A DNA stretch of 64,000 bases, taken from contig JAHLWR010000021.1 in NCBI GenBank assembly GCA_019057815.1, positions 1 through 64,000 on the forward strand, written 5' to 3'. Of this stretch, positions 19,513 to 29,496 are shown piece by piece (the first letter of the stretch is position 1; every line of letters starts with the position of its first letter). Below the pieces are notes generated by a model. That model was given only the letters and a program-made list of their open reading frames with translations, was not told the origin of the DNA and searched no databases. The stretch comes from Candidatus Heimdallarchaeota archaeon (GTDB lineage Archaea > Asgardarchaeota > Heimdallarchaeia > Heimdallarchaeales > Heimdallarchaeaceae). Position numbers and translations under genes: made by a program.

Positions 19513-20310
19513 ATGAGAAAAAGATCTAAAGTGCTAGTATTGTTCTTTATATTCGGTTTAGTATTGACCTCATTGAACTCAATTTCAGCAATGGTCGAGA
19601 TTGAAATTGATTCTCTTATATTCCACGAATCAGTAGAAAAAGATGCTGTATTCAATTGGGAAATAAAGAAATTCACATTTGAAGGTGAAATATTTAGTAC
19701 AACTACATTTCCAATGCCTTATCAAGAGGGGGACATATTAACATTAAAGGTCATTAAAGATCCCTCTGAAGCTAACCTTTCATCATCAAACTTGGGGATA
19801 TTTGAATATCAAATTAATGGAACACCGGTTACTACAGATTTTTTTGTGGAACCCGGATTTTCTCTCCTTGGTATAACTTATTTTGGTTTTTTTATTTCCT
19901 CACTGTTACCTCTCCAATTTACTAATAGCAGTGGTACATACGACTTTTTCGAATTTTACTATGAAATGCTATTATGGCAGAAAGAAATAATAGAATCACA
20001 ACTTGAAAACACAACAATGACAGTTGAGCTAGATAGCAAATATCTAACTAACACACAAGATCTTGTTATGGACGGAGACGATTATTCAATTGAAAGTTAT
20101 AGTACTATTAAATGGAATAGAAAGACTGGCTTTCTTGAGAAATCTGAAGGTTACACTGAGATAAACTTTAGTGGTAGTCTAGTAACTTCTGAAGTATTAA
20201 TAGAATTGCAGAAATTCATTAGCATTCCATTCAATTGGTATTATAGTTTATTCTCCGTGTTTATTATTGGTATGTTTGTTCTTGTTTTGAGGAAAAAGAA
20301 AATTGTCTAA
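19513..20310 (+). CDS. Secreted/surface hypothetical protein with C-terminal TM
   Basis: Signal peptide; C-terminal SLFSVFIIGMFVLVLRKKKIV. Confidence 0.6.
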   Translation: MRKRSKVLVLFFIFGLVLTSLNSISAMVEIEIDSLIFHESVEKDAVFNWEIKKFTFEGEIFSTTTFPMPYQEGDILTLKVIKDPSEANLSSSNLGIFEYQINGTPVTTDFFVEPGFSLLGITYFGFFISSLLPLQFTNSSGTYDFFEFYYEMLLWQKEIIESQLENTTMTVELDSKYLTNTQDLVMDGDDYSIESYSTIKWNRKTGFLEKSEGYTEINFSGSLVTSEVLIELQKFISIPFNWYYSLFSVFIIGMFVLVLRKKKIV

Positions 20311-20430
20311 AATCTTTTCCTTTTTTCATCTTCAAATTAGAAATATTACCAACAATTTGCGATTCAATCCTACATTTGTTTTTTTCAGTATAAATAAATA
20401 GTAGTGTTTTTCACTTTGTAATGGATAATT

Positions 20431-21330
20431 ATGCTTCAAATAATTAGAATTGATAAATCAAAATGTATCAAGTGTCAAAAATGTGTGGATGTATGTCCCG
20501 TTTCTTTATATTCTGTTAAGAGAGACGAAAAGAAAATGAAAAAAAGTATAGTTTTTAGTGACACTTTGGGTAAATGTATTAGATGTGGACATTGCATAGC
20601 AATTTGCCCAACAGAGGCTATAGAATACAAGGGAACTGATCTTACATTTAATTTTGAAGAAGCAAGCTATCCTGAGGAGCTACTAAATTTTGATGATTTT
20701 ATTAAACTTATAAGAAGTCGAAGATCAATAAGAGTATTTGAAGACAAACCTGTTTCTAAAGAAAAAATCGGATCTATTTTAGAATCCATGAGATATGCCC
20801 CTAGCGCAAGTAATAAACAAAGTAGAAAATATATAGTTATAACTAATCAGAATGAAATAGACAATCTATCAAAAAAAATTGCGAATATGATTATTAAAGC
20901 AAGATTTCTCTTTAAGCTACGATACATTTTGTTTCCCTTTATTAAAGGTGTATTAAGAAAACGTTTACTAAATCCAAAAACTAAACATAGTCTGAAAATG
21001 TTTCTAGAAGAAACTACAAAAGGTAGAGATCTGATTTTTTTCAACGCTCCATGTGTCATAATTTTATATGCACCTAAATATAGTCAAATGACAGGTCCTG
21101 ATGCAGGAATAGCTCTTACTCACGGAATGTTTGCTGCTCAAGCTCTCGGATTAGGAACTTGTTGGATTGGTTTTGCTCAAGAGTATCTCTGGAGAAGTAA
21201 AAAAACTAGAAAACAGCTTGGAATTTCATCATGGTGTAATGTCTATGGTGTAATGATAATTGGGTATCCTAAACATAGATTTGAAAGAGCTCCACCAAGA
21301 AAACGCTTGACAGTGCAGTGGTTAGAGTGA
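20431..21330 (+). CDS. Nitroreductase with N-terminal 2x[4Fe-4S] ferredoxin domain
   Basis: CIKCQKCVDVCP and CIRCGHCIAICP, then RSRRSIRVFEDKPV...MRYAPSASNKQ and GLGTCWIGF. Confidence 0.9.
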   Translation: MLQIIRIDKSKCIKCQKCVDVCPVSLYSVKRDEKKMKKSIVFSDTLGKCIRCGHCIAICPTEAIEYKGTDLTFNFEEASYPEELLNFDDFIKLIRSRRSIRVFEDKPVSKEKIGSILESMRYAPSASNKQSRKYIVITNQNEIDNLSKKIANMIIKARFLFKLRYILFPFIKGVLRKRLLNPKTKHSLKMFLEETTKGRDLIFFNAPCVIILYAPKYSQMTGPDAGIALTHGMFAAQALGLGTCWIGFAQEYLWRSKKTRKQLGISSWCNVYGVMIIGYPKHRFERAPPRKRLTVQWLE

Positions 21331-21374
21331 TGATTTCTCAATTTTAGCAAATTGAAGGAATGGATGGGTGTAGA

Positions 21375-21818
21375 TTATTCCGTCACTCTAGGATCGGTAA
21401 CTATCTGAACCGAATTACCTTCTGAATCTGTTAAATTGAAGTAAGAAACCATCTTTGGAATATCGACAATGTCTGTTGTTTTAACTCCTTTACTTTCCAA
21501 ATATTCTTTAGTATCTTCTAAATTTTCTACTGCAATTGTAAACGTTCCCGAACTTGGTTGAAGCTCCTCTGATTCTTTAATAGTATTTAATCCAAGTTTA
21601 GGTGTTCCCCCAGGTAAATCTAATTCACACCACCCAGCTTCAGGTGACATATACCAAGATACTTTAAAGTTAAATATGTCCTCATAGAATTTTTTAGCTC
21701 TATCTAAATCCTTGACCTTTAGTTGGAAATACATTCTGCTGAAAACAATAGGATTGTCTTTTTTTTCTGACATGAAAGAGGATGCAGATTTAAACATATA
21801 AGGATGTTCTATTACCAA
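21375..21818 (-). CDS. VOC/glyoxalase-family protein
   Basis: MYFQLKVKDLDRAKKFYEDIFNFKVSW and NLTDSEGNSVQIV. Confidence 0.85.
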   Translation of the reverse strand: MVIEHPYMFKSASSFMSEKKDNPIVFSRMYFQLKVKDLDRAKKFYEDIFNFKVSWYMSPEAGWCELDLPGGTPKLGLNTIKESEELQPSSGTFTIAVENLEDTKEYLESKGVKTTDIVDIPKMVSYFNLTDSEGNSVQIVTDPRVTE

Positions 21819-21960
21819 AAGAAATATTCTAGATTTATCTAGAAATATCTCTCTTTTTATTATAGATTCACTGCTGAATAAAACGCGATAAATATCCCGA
21901 CATAAATATTATTAACGTATTTTAAACGTATTATTTGTAAAATTCAATATTAGAAATTTG

Positions 21961-21983
21961 AAAACTAGAGCTTCTCTAGTTTT
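21961..21983. terminator. Perfect 10-bp hairpin followed by T-rich tract
   Basis: AAAACTAGAG-ctt-CTCTAGTTTT. Confidence 0.4.
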
Positions 21984-22092
21984 ATTGCCTTAAATTACGT
22001 CTAGAAATTTTTGTCGATAAGTTTTTGCACTTTTTTTCTTACTTGATTAGTAAAAGTTATATTATCTAAAACTTAGTTATCGTTGATAATAA

Positions 22093-22953
22093 ATGACATT
22101 TTCAATCGTTGCTTATGATCCAAAGAAAAAAGAATGGGGAGTAGCAGTTCAATCAAAGTTCATTGCAGTAGGTGCAATTGTTCCTTATGCTAAAGCAAAT
22201 GTTGGAGCTATTGCAACACAAGCTTGGTGCAATACTAGCTATGGTCCAAAGGGTTTAGCTTTACTAGAGCAAGGATTTACAGCTGAAGAAACAGTACAAA
22301 CCTTAACTAGATATGATCCAAAACGAGAGCACAGACAAGTTGGAATAGTTGATTCCTTTGGTGATGTTGATTCCTTTACAGGAAAAGAATGTTTTGAATG
22401 GGCTGGAACCATTGAAGGTGAAAATTATACTTGTCAAGGTAACATTCTAGCATCAGAAGATGTAGTTCTAGCTATGTCTCAAGCATATAAAGAAACTAAA
22501 GGAGATTTAGTAGATCGTCTTCTTGTAGCCTTAGAAGCGGGACAAGAAGAGGGAGGAGATAAAAGAGGAAAACAGTCTGCTGCAATTCTGATTGTGAAAG
22601 AGAAAGGAGTTTACGATGGTGGGACTGACAATTACATCAATATCAGAGTAGATGACCATCCAACACCTATCAAAGAAGCAAGACGCATTTTCACACTTTA
22701 TGACTTGAGCCTTTTAAAAAGAGATGATCCTGAAGACATAGTTAAATTGGAAGGAGATGTGTTGAAAACAATCAAAAAAGTACTAAAAACAGATGGTTTC
22801 TATGAAGGAGCTATTGACGCTAAGTTAGATATAATAACAAAAGATTCTTTAAGGAAGTGGATGCATACAAATAACTTTGAAGTTAAAGAGAGAGAAGACA
22901 AGTATATGTGGGGTGCGGTATACAGATATATTCAAAAACGAAAAGAAGAGTGA
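22093..22953 (+). CDS. DUF1028 family protein (Ntn-hydrolase-like) with C-terminal peptidoglycan-binding-like extension
   Basis: MTFSIVAYDPKKKEWGVAVQSKFIAVGAIVPYAKANVGAIATQAW is characteristic of DUF1028. Confidence 0.88.
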   Translation: MTFSIVAYDPKKKEWGVAVQSKFIAVGAIVPYAKANVGAIATQAWCNTSYGPKGLALLEQGFTAEETVQTLTRYDPKREHRQVGIVDSFGDVDSFTGKECFEWAGTIEGENYTCQGNILASEDVVLAMSQAYKETKGDLVDRLLVALEAGQEEGGDKRGKQSAAILIVKEKGVYDGGTDNYINIRVDDHPTPIKEARRIFTLYDLSLLKRDDPEDIVKLEGDVLKTIKKVLKTDGFYEGAIDAKLDIITKDSLRKWMHTNNFEVKEREDKYMWGAVYRYIQKRKEE

Positions 22954-23137
22954 AATACTCACTCTATTTTTTATTCATAAAAGCTGTAACCAGAAAAAAT
23001 CGGTTAATTTGCTTTTTTAAGGATTATTTCACATTGTCGTTGTGTAGCCATATTTGACGTTTAAATGACAGAATCAAACCATGCATATAAAGACATGATA
23101 ATAAAACGTTTTAAAGATTACAAAATGATATGCAAAT

Positions 23138-23587
23138 ATGAGAATACCAACTCAAGTGTTAGTATATCCTGTAAGATACAAAGATGATAAGTGGGAGTAC
23201 CTTTTACTCAGAAGAATAGAGGTAAGGGGAGGGTTTTGGCAAGGAGTTACAGGTGCTACAGAGAGAGGTGAAAAGTTGATAGATGGTGCAAAAAGAGAAT
23301 TGCTAGAAGAAACAAGTTTTGTACCAAATTTCATTTTTCATACTGATTTTTCATATACCATTCAATTAGATGAAAACCATGCAGAAGACTATCTTCCAGG
23401 TACAAAAGAAATTCTTGAGTACGTATTTATCGCAAGAATAGATCACACAGATAATCCTACACTTGATCCACTTGAACATAATGATTGGAAATGGTGCTCT
23501 TTTGATGAAGCATTAGACTTACTTCTCTGGGAGACTAATAAGGAAGCTTTAATCTATTGTAACAATTATCTAACAGAACAAAAATAA
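23138..23587 (+). CDS. NUDIX hydrolase
   Basis: GATERGEKLIDGAKRELLEET Nudix box. Confidence 0.92.
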   Translation: MRIPTQVLVYPVRYKDDKWEYLLLRRIEVRGGFWQGVTGATERGEKLIDGAKRELLEETSFVPNFIFHTDFSYTIQLDENHAEDYLPGTKEILEYVFIARIDHTDNPTLDPLEHNDWKWCSFDEALDLLLWETNKEALIYCNNYLTEQK

Positions 23588-23616
23588 AAAAACTCCCCCT
23601 CTCAAAAGTGTAATTT

Positions 23617-25266
23617 TTATTTTCTTCTCTGCATTGATTTTAAGCTGACTAGTGCAGTAATACCAATCAAAATCATCATTGTTGTAAACGGCGATGTTTT
23701 TGTATCACCTGTTGTTGTTTCTGTAGATATTGTTGTATCTGATGTTATTATATCATTATTAGCTTCTAAGTCTATATCTAGTAGAAATTCAACTACATTC
23801 CAAATTAGATTTTTATTGTCTCTATCACTTAAAGCAAAATCATAATCTGACCATGTAGTAGCTGCGAAAACAGCCATAGAAGCTGTGTTATTTATCTCAA
23901 TACCTGCCAATGGAATTGCCGTACCTCCTGTATTATCATTTGTGTCATCGTAAATTACTTCTATGGCTGGCGGGCTTCTGTCATCTTGATAGAACATTCT
24001 TTCCCCATATATTAACCAATGAGTGTCAAGAGAATCAGCTTGACTGTACAATGAACAAGGTGCGTAGAATTGTACTTTTTTATTTAAAGTTGAAACGATT
24101 TCTGAAATTTCTGCATCAGTTCCATATTCATTTGTGTTACAATACCAATCAGCATAATACTCAGGATCTGCAGATGTTGTGTAAACACTGTCATCATTTA
24201 TTCTAATATCTGATCCTATAGATTCTAGCAATTGATTTAGTGCTTCGTGATTCACATCATAGTAGAAATCGCTCTTGGAACTTATTATTAAATGCCCACC
24301 AGTATGATACCAGTTTGTTATAGCTTCTAATTCTGTAGCAGAGAAAAAGGTTGTATTATCGAATATAGCAGTTATTACTAACAAGTCTATGTCTATTAGT
24401 GCAAGTGTTGTTATTTCAGCTTCATTGAAAACTACTTCTACAATATCTCTATCTAGTGTATCCACAAAACCTGAAAGTGAATTATCTGTAGTATAATCAT
24501 TGTCATGATATTTATCTACCATAACTTTTGCTACATCTGTTACTTCTTCAATTACCGGCGGTGTTAGTTCTGAAATGGTGTATTCCCATATTGCTATTAT
24601 AGCGCCGATAGCTCTCCCTAATTGTTCCTCAGTTTCTGCTCTGATTGTAGAATTAGATGATAACACATCTGTTTCAGTACCTGTTGGATAAGCATTTCCT
24701 ATGTCCCAATAATATTGATGAGCATGAGTAGCACAATCAATAATGAACTGAACAGGGTCGGTTATTTCACCAAAGTCATGTACAGAAACGGTGAGAGAGT
24801 CTAATTCGCTATTGATGTCACTTTCATAAGTAAGATGACCAGGCCAGAAGAGATCTGTGTGGACTGGAATGTTGATATCGGAAGTGTAATGGGAAACAAC
24901 TCCTAGAAAGAAGAATACATTATCCCAGTCTTCATTATCAGCAAAATTCTTGATAGCATCAATGGTTTCATTAACTTTCCATGGCGCATTGTATTCTTGA
25001 CTAATCGGATAATAGAGGTGATTATCCCAATCTTGTAGAACCTGATCTGGATAAGTACTACCCCCGACTATTTCTGGTCCATAATAAGCGAAGGCTTCTT
25101 GCCATTCTGTGGATATATAGTCAGCTGCAATGTCAACCATAAATTGATGAGTAGCCAATCCCCATGCATAAGTTTGTGTAGCAGATTGATTTTGAAAAGT
25201 CAAACTAGAAAATATTAAACATGGAAGAATAAATAGAAAAACTCTTTTACGGTTCATGAGCAACAT
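23617..25266 (-). CDS. Secreted zinc-dependent phospholipase C-like domain fused to a GATase-like/DUF4350-type domain, C-terminal TM
   Basis: AWGLATHQFMVDIAADY and DVFFFLGVVSHYTSDINIPVHTD His/Asp pattern; later ELEAITNWYHTGGHLIISSKSDF; Thr-rich linker and TM tail. Confidence 0.68.
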   Translation of the reverse strand: MLLMNRKRVFLFILPCLIFSSLTFQNQSATQTYAWGLATHQFMVDIAADYISTEWQEAFAYYGPEIVGGSTYPDQVLQDWDNHLYYPISQEYNAPWKVNETIDAIKNFADNEDWDNVFFFLGVVSHYTSDINIPVHTDLFWPGHLTYESDINSELDSLTVSVHDFGEITDPVQFIIDCATHAHQYYWDIGNAYPTGTETDVLSSNSTIRAETEEQLGRAIGAIIAIWEYTISELTPPVIEEVTDVAKVMVDKYHDNDYTTDNSLSGFVDTLDRDIVEVVFNEAEITTLALIDIDLLVITAIFDNTTFFSATELEAITNWYHTGGHLIISSKSDFYYDVNHEALNQLLESIGSDIRINDDSVYTTSADPEYYADWYCNTNEYGTDAEISEIVSTLNKKVQFYAPCSLYSQADSLDTHWLIYGERMFYQDDRSPPAIEVIYDDTNDNTGGTAIPLAGIEINNTASMAVFAATTWSDYDFALSDRDNKNLIWNVVEFLLDIDLEANNDIITSDTTISTETTTGDTKTSPFTTMMILIGITALVSLKSMQRRK

Positions 25267-25339
25267 AGAATAGTTGGTTAAAAAATATTACGGGAAAAAA
25301 CGAGAAGGAAAAGAAAATAGCAAATCTATTTTCCCCCTA

Positions 25340-25810
25340 TTATTCACTTTGTTTGAAAGATTTAACGATTTGATAAGCTCTTATACTGGCATATGTAGCT
25401 CCTATCACTAACGCTATCGAACCATATATGAGACTGGAAAGAGGGAAAAGCAAGAAGTAGAAGAGAATTGTTATAATAGCACTCATACCAAGAAAACCTC
25501 CAAAAATCCCCAAAGAAGGAACAAGCCATCCTCGTATAACATATACTTCTGTAAGTATCCCTAGTTTTATGTTTCGGAGATTTGCATATTTCTCAGGTAA
25601 GTAGTATTTATTGTTTTTATTTTTTTCTAGTAAACCCAATTGTTCAAGTCTCTGAAGATGATATTGTGCATGACTAGCCGTTTTTAATCCTAAACGCCTT
25701 TGAGATTCTCTTACTCCAATATTCTTCCCTTCCTTAACAGCATAAACGAATACACGTAAGGATGTTCCTTTTAAGGAAGAAATTATATCTTCATTAATAT
25801 CAGTTACCAT
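25340..25810 (-). CDS. wHTH transcriptional regulator with C-terminal TM helices
   Basis: NIGVRESQRRLGLKTASHAQYHLQRLEQLGLLEKN wHTH followed by two TM segments. Confidence 0.7.
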   Translation of the reverse strand: MVTDINEDIISSLKGTSLRVFVYAVKEGKNIGVRESQRRLGLKTASHAQYHLQRLEQLGLLEKNKNNKYYLPEKYANLRNIKLGILTEVYVIRGWLVPSLGIFGGFLGMSAIITILFYFLLFPLSSLIYGSIALVIGATYASIRAYQIVKSFKQSE

Positions 25811-25820
25811 TTACTTACAC

Positions 25821-28391
25821 CTAAACATCTAAATGGGGCGCAAAGATTATTTGAAGAGTTGATAAGAGATCGTTAAAAGCACTTTCAGGTTCAAGTATGT
25901 CTGCTCCAATCATATTGGTATCTCCTGTCCACCGTGTTACAAATATTAATCCATCTTCTAAGATTAGTAGTTGTATTACTGTTGTATTTGCTAAGTATAA
26001 CTGTATTCCCCAATAAATATTTGCTGTGTATCCCATTGTTTCATAGTCATAAGGAGCAACACCATATGTCCCTATTTTAGTTGTATTGCTAACTGAAGTG
26101 AAAAGGCTCTCAGCTATATTGGTAATATCAGGTTCGTAGATTATGAAATTTGTTTCACCTCCAACAGGGGTGCCATTAACAAAGTCAAGTGTTTGAGCAC
26201 TTACATTCCAGGTTAATAATTCACTTTCCTCAACTCTATCCATTGTAGCCCAAATCAATCTAGAATGTATAGCAATTGTGCCATTACCAACAATTTCAAC
26301 ATGCACAACTTCAGGAATTAAATCCCTTATAGCCATTCCGAGAGCAGTAGTATAGGATGAATCATTATCTGGAATATTATCATCTAAACTAAAATGTAAA
26401 GTGATTCCAACTACACTTCCAAGAACAATAGCTCCCATTATACCAATCGCAATCCCTTTAATAAAATCCCGTCTTAAATTGTTCGAAATAATGTTATAAA
26501 ACGTTTTTTTCTTCTTTGGAGCTTTAGTGATTTTCTTTCTTTTCAGAACAGTTGTCTTAGATTTTTCTAGAGGTTTATGTTTTTTAAGCTTATTTTTCTT
26601 CTTGTTATAATAGAAATAAGCACCAAACGCTAATACTACAAAGGGGATTATTAGAAACAATAACCATAGCTTTGATACAATTTCTGATTCGTATCCTTCA
26701 GGTGCAACTTTAGGTTTAAGTAGAGGATAAATGTCTTCGGAATGTGATTCTCCATCGATTTTGTATGTACTTTTCCACCCTAAATCTGACCAGTAGTTGC
26801 CCTCTTTAAATGTAGGTTCGTACCATGTAGTATTTTCACCATCATCATAACATTGTGAGAAACTTATCGATTGAAGCTCCTCTGCGACATTATCTATGAA
26901 ACTATTGTAGAAAATAATGTTATTTTTAGAATTACTATTCACATAAATAGCTTCATAGACGTTCTCTTGGAAGATATTGTTGTAAATATAGCTGCTATTA
27001 GATGCAAAAAGGAAAATTCCTTGGTGTTTGTTAAAACTAATAGTATTATTTCTGATAAGTGAGGATTCTGTATATGCTAACGTGATTGCGACATCATTGT
27101 AACATATACTATTGTTTACCAGTAAGACAAAACCAACATTTCTTAACCGCACTCCATTTTGGGTGTTATTTTCAATAATACAACTATAAATATATACTTC
27201 GTCTGATGTTTCGATAACAAGAGCTTCCTCATTGTCTGAAATTGTATTTTCTACTAGAAATATAAATTCTGAATAACGAATTAGCACTGCTTTTCTATTA
27301 GGACTGTTATTGTTACAAGTATTTTTTTCTAACATCACGGTATGTGCTTTTTCGAGTATTACAGCATTTTTATTATAATTGCACGTGTTGTTTCTAAGAG
27401 TTAACTGAGAACTGTAAACAGAAAATATTCCATATCTATTATTATTACAAACGTTATCTATAACCTCACATTCAGTGCAGAATATTAGTTCAATTCCAAC
27501 GTCTAGTTCCGTAAGATATTGATTTTTAATAGTTATATTGGTACAATTAATTAGTATAATCTGTCCATATTCTGATGATGAAATAGTGTCATTATGTGAA
27601 TTAACTAACACTAACATCTCTTTTCCTTTTATGTAATTACCATAGATTTCATTGGATAAATACATATCAAGAATTTCGTTTTTATAATCATCGGGAAATA
27701 TCATGGGATTACGTAGGAATATCCCCCCCTTGTTGAAAGAGTTATTTGCTATCACTGAATCCTGCAATGCAAAAGTATCTATACCAAATTCTGATGTAAA
27801 ATTATTATTGCTGATATTAGCAAATCTTGAGTCAAATACTATTATACCGACATAATTTCCGCTAATTGTATTGTCAGATATTAAAACACCATTAGCTTCT
27901 TGTAAGTCTATACTTGCTGTAATAGCTTGCTCACTTGAAACAGTATTATTACAAATCTCAGCTGTTCCATTTTCAACCATCCAAAGACTTATAGCTGCAT
28001 AATAAGAGTCTATCACACAATTTTGAATGACAAAATATCTTGTTGTTCCGCTGATGAATATTCCAGTTGTAGTCGAAACAATGTGGTAATTTTCAATACG
28101 ATAAGGATTTTCTGCTGTTCCATTTCCTAGAAAATCATTTAGTGCAAAATCCTCATCAGAAGTGATTGAAATTGGTCCTCTTTCCAAAATATCTTTTTTT
28201 GGGAAAGATTGTTCAATTATCTGAGAACTATCTATTATCTCTCTGTTCTGATCAAAGTATCCCTCATGTCCAGTATCACCAACTAAGGTTGTTTGTATTA
28301 ACTGCAATTCTACTGAAAGAATAAATAACGAGATGATCCCAATTGATATGAGTGTTTTCTTATTTGTGAATATTTGTTTCATTTTTTCCAC
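25821..28391 (-). CDS. Large right-handed parallel beta-helix (NosD-like) surface protein with two C-terminal TM segments and an extra domain
   Basis: SITSDEDFALNDFLGNGTAENPYRIENYHI; N-N-x ladder; FLLFLIIPFVVLAFGAYFYYNKKK then IAIGIMGAIVLGSVVGITLHF. Confidence 0.8.
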   Translation of the reverse strand: MEKMKQIFTNKKTLISIGIISLFILSVELQLIQTTLVGDTGHEGYFDQNREIIDSSQIIEQSFPKKDILERGPISITSDEDFALNDFLGNGTAENPYRIENYHIVSTTTGIFISGTTRYFVIQNCVIDSYYAAISLWMVENGTAEICNNTVSSEQAITASIDLQEANGVLISDNTISGNYVGIIVFDSRFANISNNNFTSEFGIDTFALQDSVIANNSFNKGGIFLRNPMIFPDDYKNEILDMYLSNEIYGNYIKGKEMLVLVNSHNDTISSSEYGQIILINCTNITIKNQYLTELDVGIELIFCTECEVIDNVCNNNRYGIFSVYSSQLTLRNNTCNYNKNAVILEKAHTVMLEKNTCNNNSPNRKAVLIRYSEFIFLVENTISDNEEALVIETSDEVYIYSCIIENNTQNGVRLRNVGFVLLVNNSICYNDVAITLAYTESSLIRNNTISFNKHQGIFLFASNSSYIYNNIFQENVYEAIYVNSNSKNNIIFYNSFIDNVAEELQSISFSQCYDDGENTTWYEPTFKEGNYWSDLGWKSTYKIDGESHSEDIYPLLKPKVAPEGYESEIVSKLWLLFLIIPFVVLAFGAYFYYNKKKNKLKKHKPLEKSKTTVLKRKKITKAPKKKKTFYNIISNNLRRDFIKGIAIGIMGAIVLGSVVGITLHFSLDDNIPDNDSSYTTALGMAIRDLIPEVVHVEIVGNGTIAIHSRLIWATMDRVEESELLTWNVSAQTLDFVNGTPVGGETNFIIYEPDITNIAESLFTSVSNTTKIGTYGVAPYDYETMGYTANIYWGIQLYLANTTVIQLLILEDGLIFVTRWTGDTNMIGADILEPESAFNDLLSTLQIIFAPHLDV

Positions 28392-28427
28392 AATGTCTGT
28401 TTAATTTCAGAGTTATATAATAAAAGG

Positions 28428-28460
28428 CTTTGTACAGAGCAATTGCTTTACTGTACAAAG
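28428..28460 (-). terminator. Intrinsic-terminator-like hairpin downstream of the ZIP gene
   Basis: Minus strand CTTTGTACAG-taaagcaattgct-CTGTACAAAG then CCTTTTATTATATAA; perfect 10-bp stem. Confidence 0.5.
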
Positions 28461-28482
28461 CTTTGAAAGCTAGATGAAACAC

Positions 28483-29271
28483 TTAGATTATTTTATCTAA
28501 GAATGGTTCTAAGAAATTATCAAGAAACATCATTATGACGAATCCAGCTATAATTCCGAAAGTTACTTGTCTTGAATATTTTTTTCCATGTGTTTCAGGG
28601 ATTATTTCATCTGCAACTACAAAAATCATTGCTCCTGCTGCAAAAGCCATTCCAAATCCTAAGAGGAATTTAGTGACTGATACTGCTGCTACACCTAAGA
28701 ATGCTCCAATAGGTTCAACAAGTCCTGTAAATGCTGCGATGAGAAAAGCTTTTTTTCTTGAGTAACCCTCTCGTAATAAAGGCATGGCTACTGCTGTTCC
28801 TTCAGGAATATTCTGTAAACCTATTGCAATTGCTATAACGAGACCTGCAGTCAATTCATCGGTTCCAAAACTTACACCAACAGCTAAACCTTCAGGAAAA
28901 TTATGTATTGTAATAGCAATGATAAATAGCCATGTTGCGGCTAATCTTTTAGATACCTTTCCTTCTGGACCAGAAACAAAATGTTTGTGTGGTGCCCATT
29001 TGTCTATTACAGCAATAAAAACAGCTCCAACGAGAACTCCAGCTGATACAATCCATACTCCTCCACCTAGTGATGGGTCTAATTCCAAAGCTGGAACAAG
29101 CAAGCTAAAAGCTGAAGCTGCGAGCATAACACCAGCAGCGAAACCAAGTAATAAATCTAATGTCTTATCTGAAATGCTCTTTTTGAAAAATACTGGGAGT
29201 GCTCCGAGAGCTGTAGCTAAGCCTGCACAAAGTGAAGCTAATGTTCCTATTAGAATAATCCACCAATCCAT
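28483..29271 (-). CDS. ZIP family metal transporter
   Basis: HNFPEGLAVGVSFG and LQNIPEGTAVAMPL motifs, multi-TM. Confidence 0.93.
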   Translation of the reverse strand: MDWWIILIGTLASLCAGLATALGALPVFFKKSISDKTLDLLLGFAAGVMLAASAFSLLVPALELDPSLGGGVWIVSAGVLVGAVFIAVIDKWAPHKHFVSGPEGKVSKRLAATWLFIIAITIHNFPEGLAVGVSFGTDELTAGLVIAIAIGLQNIPEGTAVAMPLLREGYSRKKAFLIAAFTGLVEPIGAFLGVAAVSVTKFLLGFGMAFAAGAMIFVVADEIIPETHGKKYSRQVTFGIIAGFVIMMFLDNFLEPFLDKII

Positions 29272-29496
29272 TGAATCAGCTCAACCTTACTAACTTCTTT
29301 TTCATTTGAGAATATTAATGTTTCACAGATTTTCATCTCCAAATATTGTTACTCTTCAAGATAAATCAATGACATCTTCAGAAGATAGAGGGGTATTCCT
29401 TGATTATTAAATGAGATTTCTTCTCTGATCCTTTAATTTTGGTAAAATGAAAGAATCTACCATAAATTTTTTTATTATGACTTCTATTTCCAAAAC

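Noticed and set aside
22093-22953. Peptidoglycan-binding-like tail of the DUF1028 protein as evidence of bacterial origin
   Set aside because: Such tails are common in DUF1028 proteins regardless of host; not informative.
28784-29293. Track ORF 169 aa opposite the ZIP transporter
   Set aside because: Long antisense ORF produced by codon bias; the ZIP motifs are on the minus strand.
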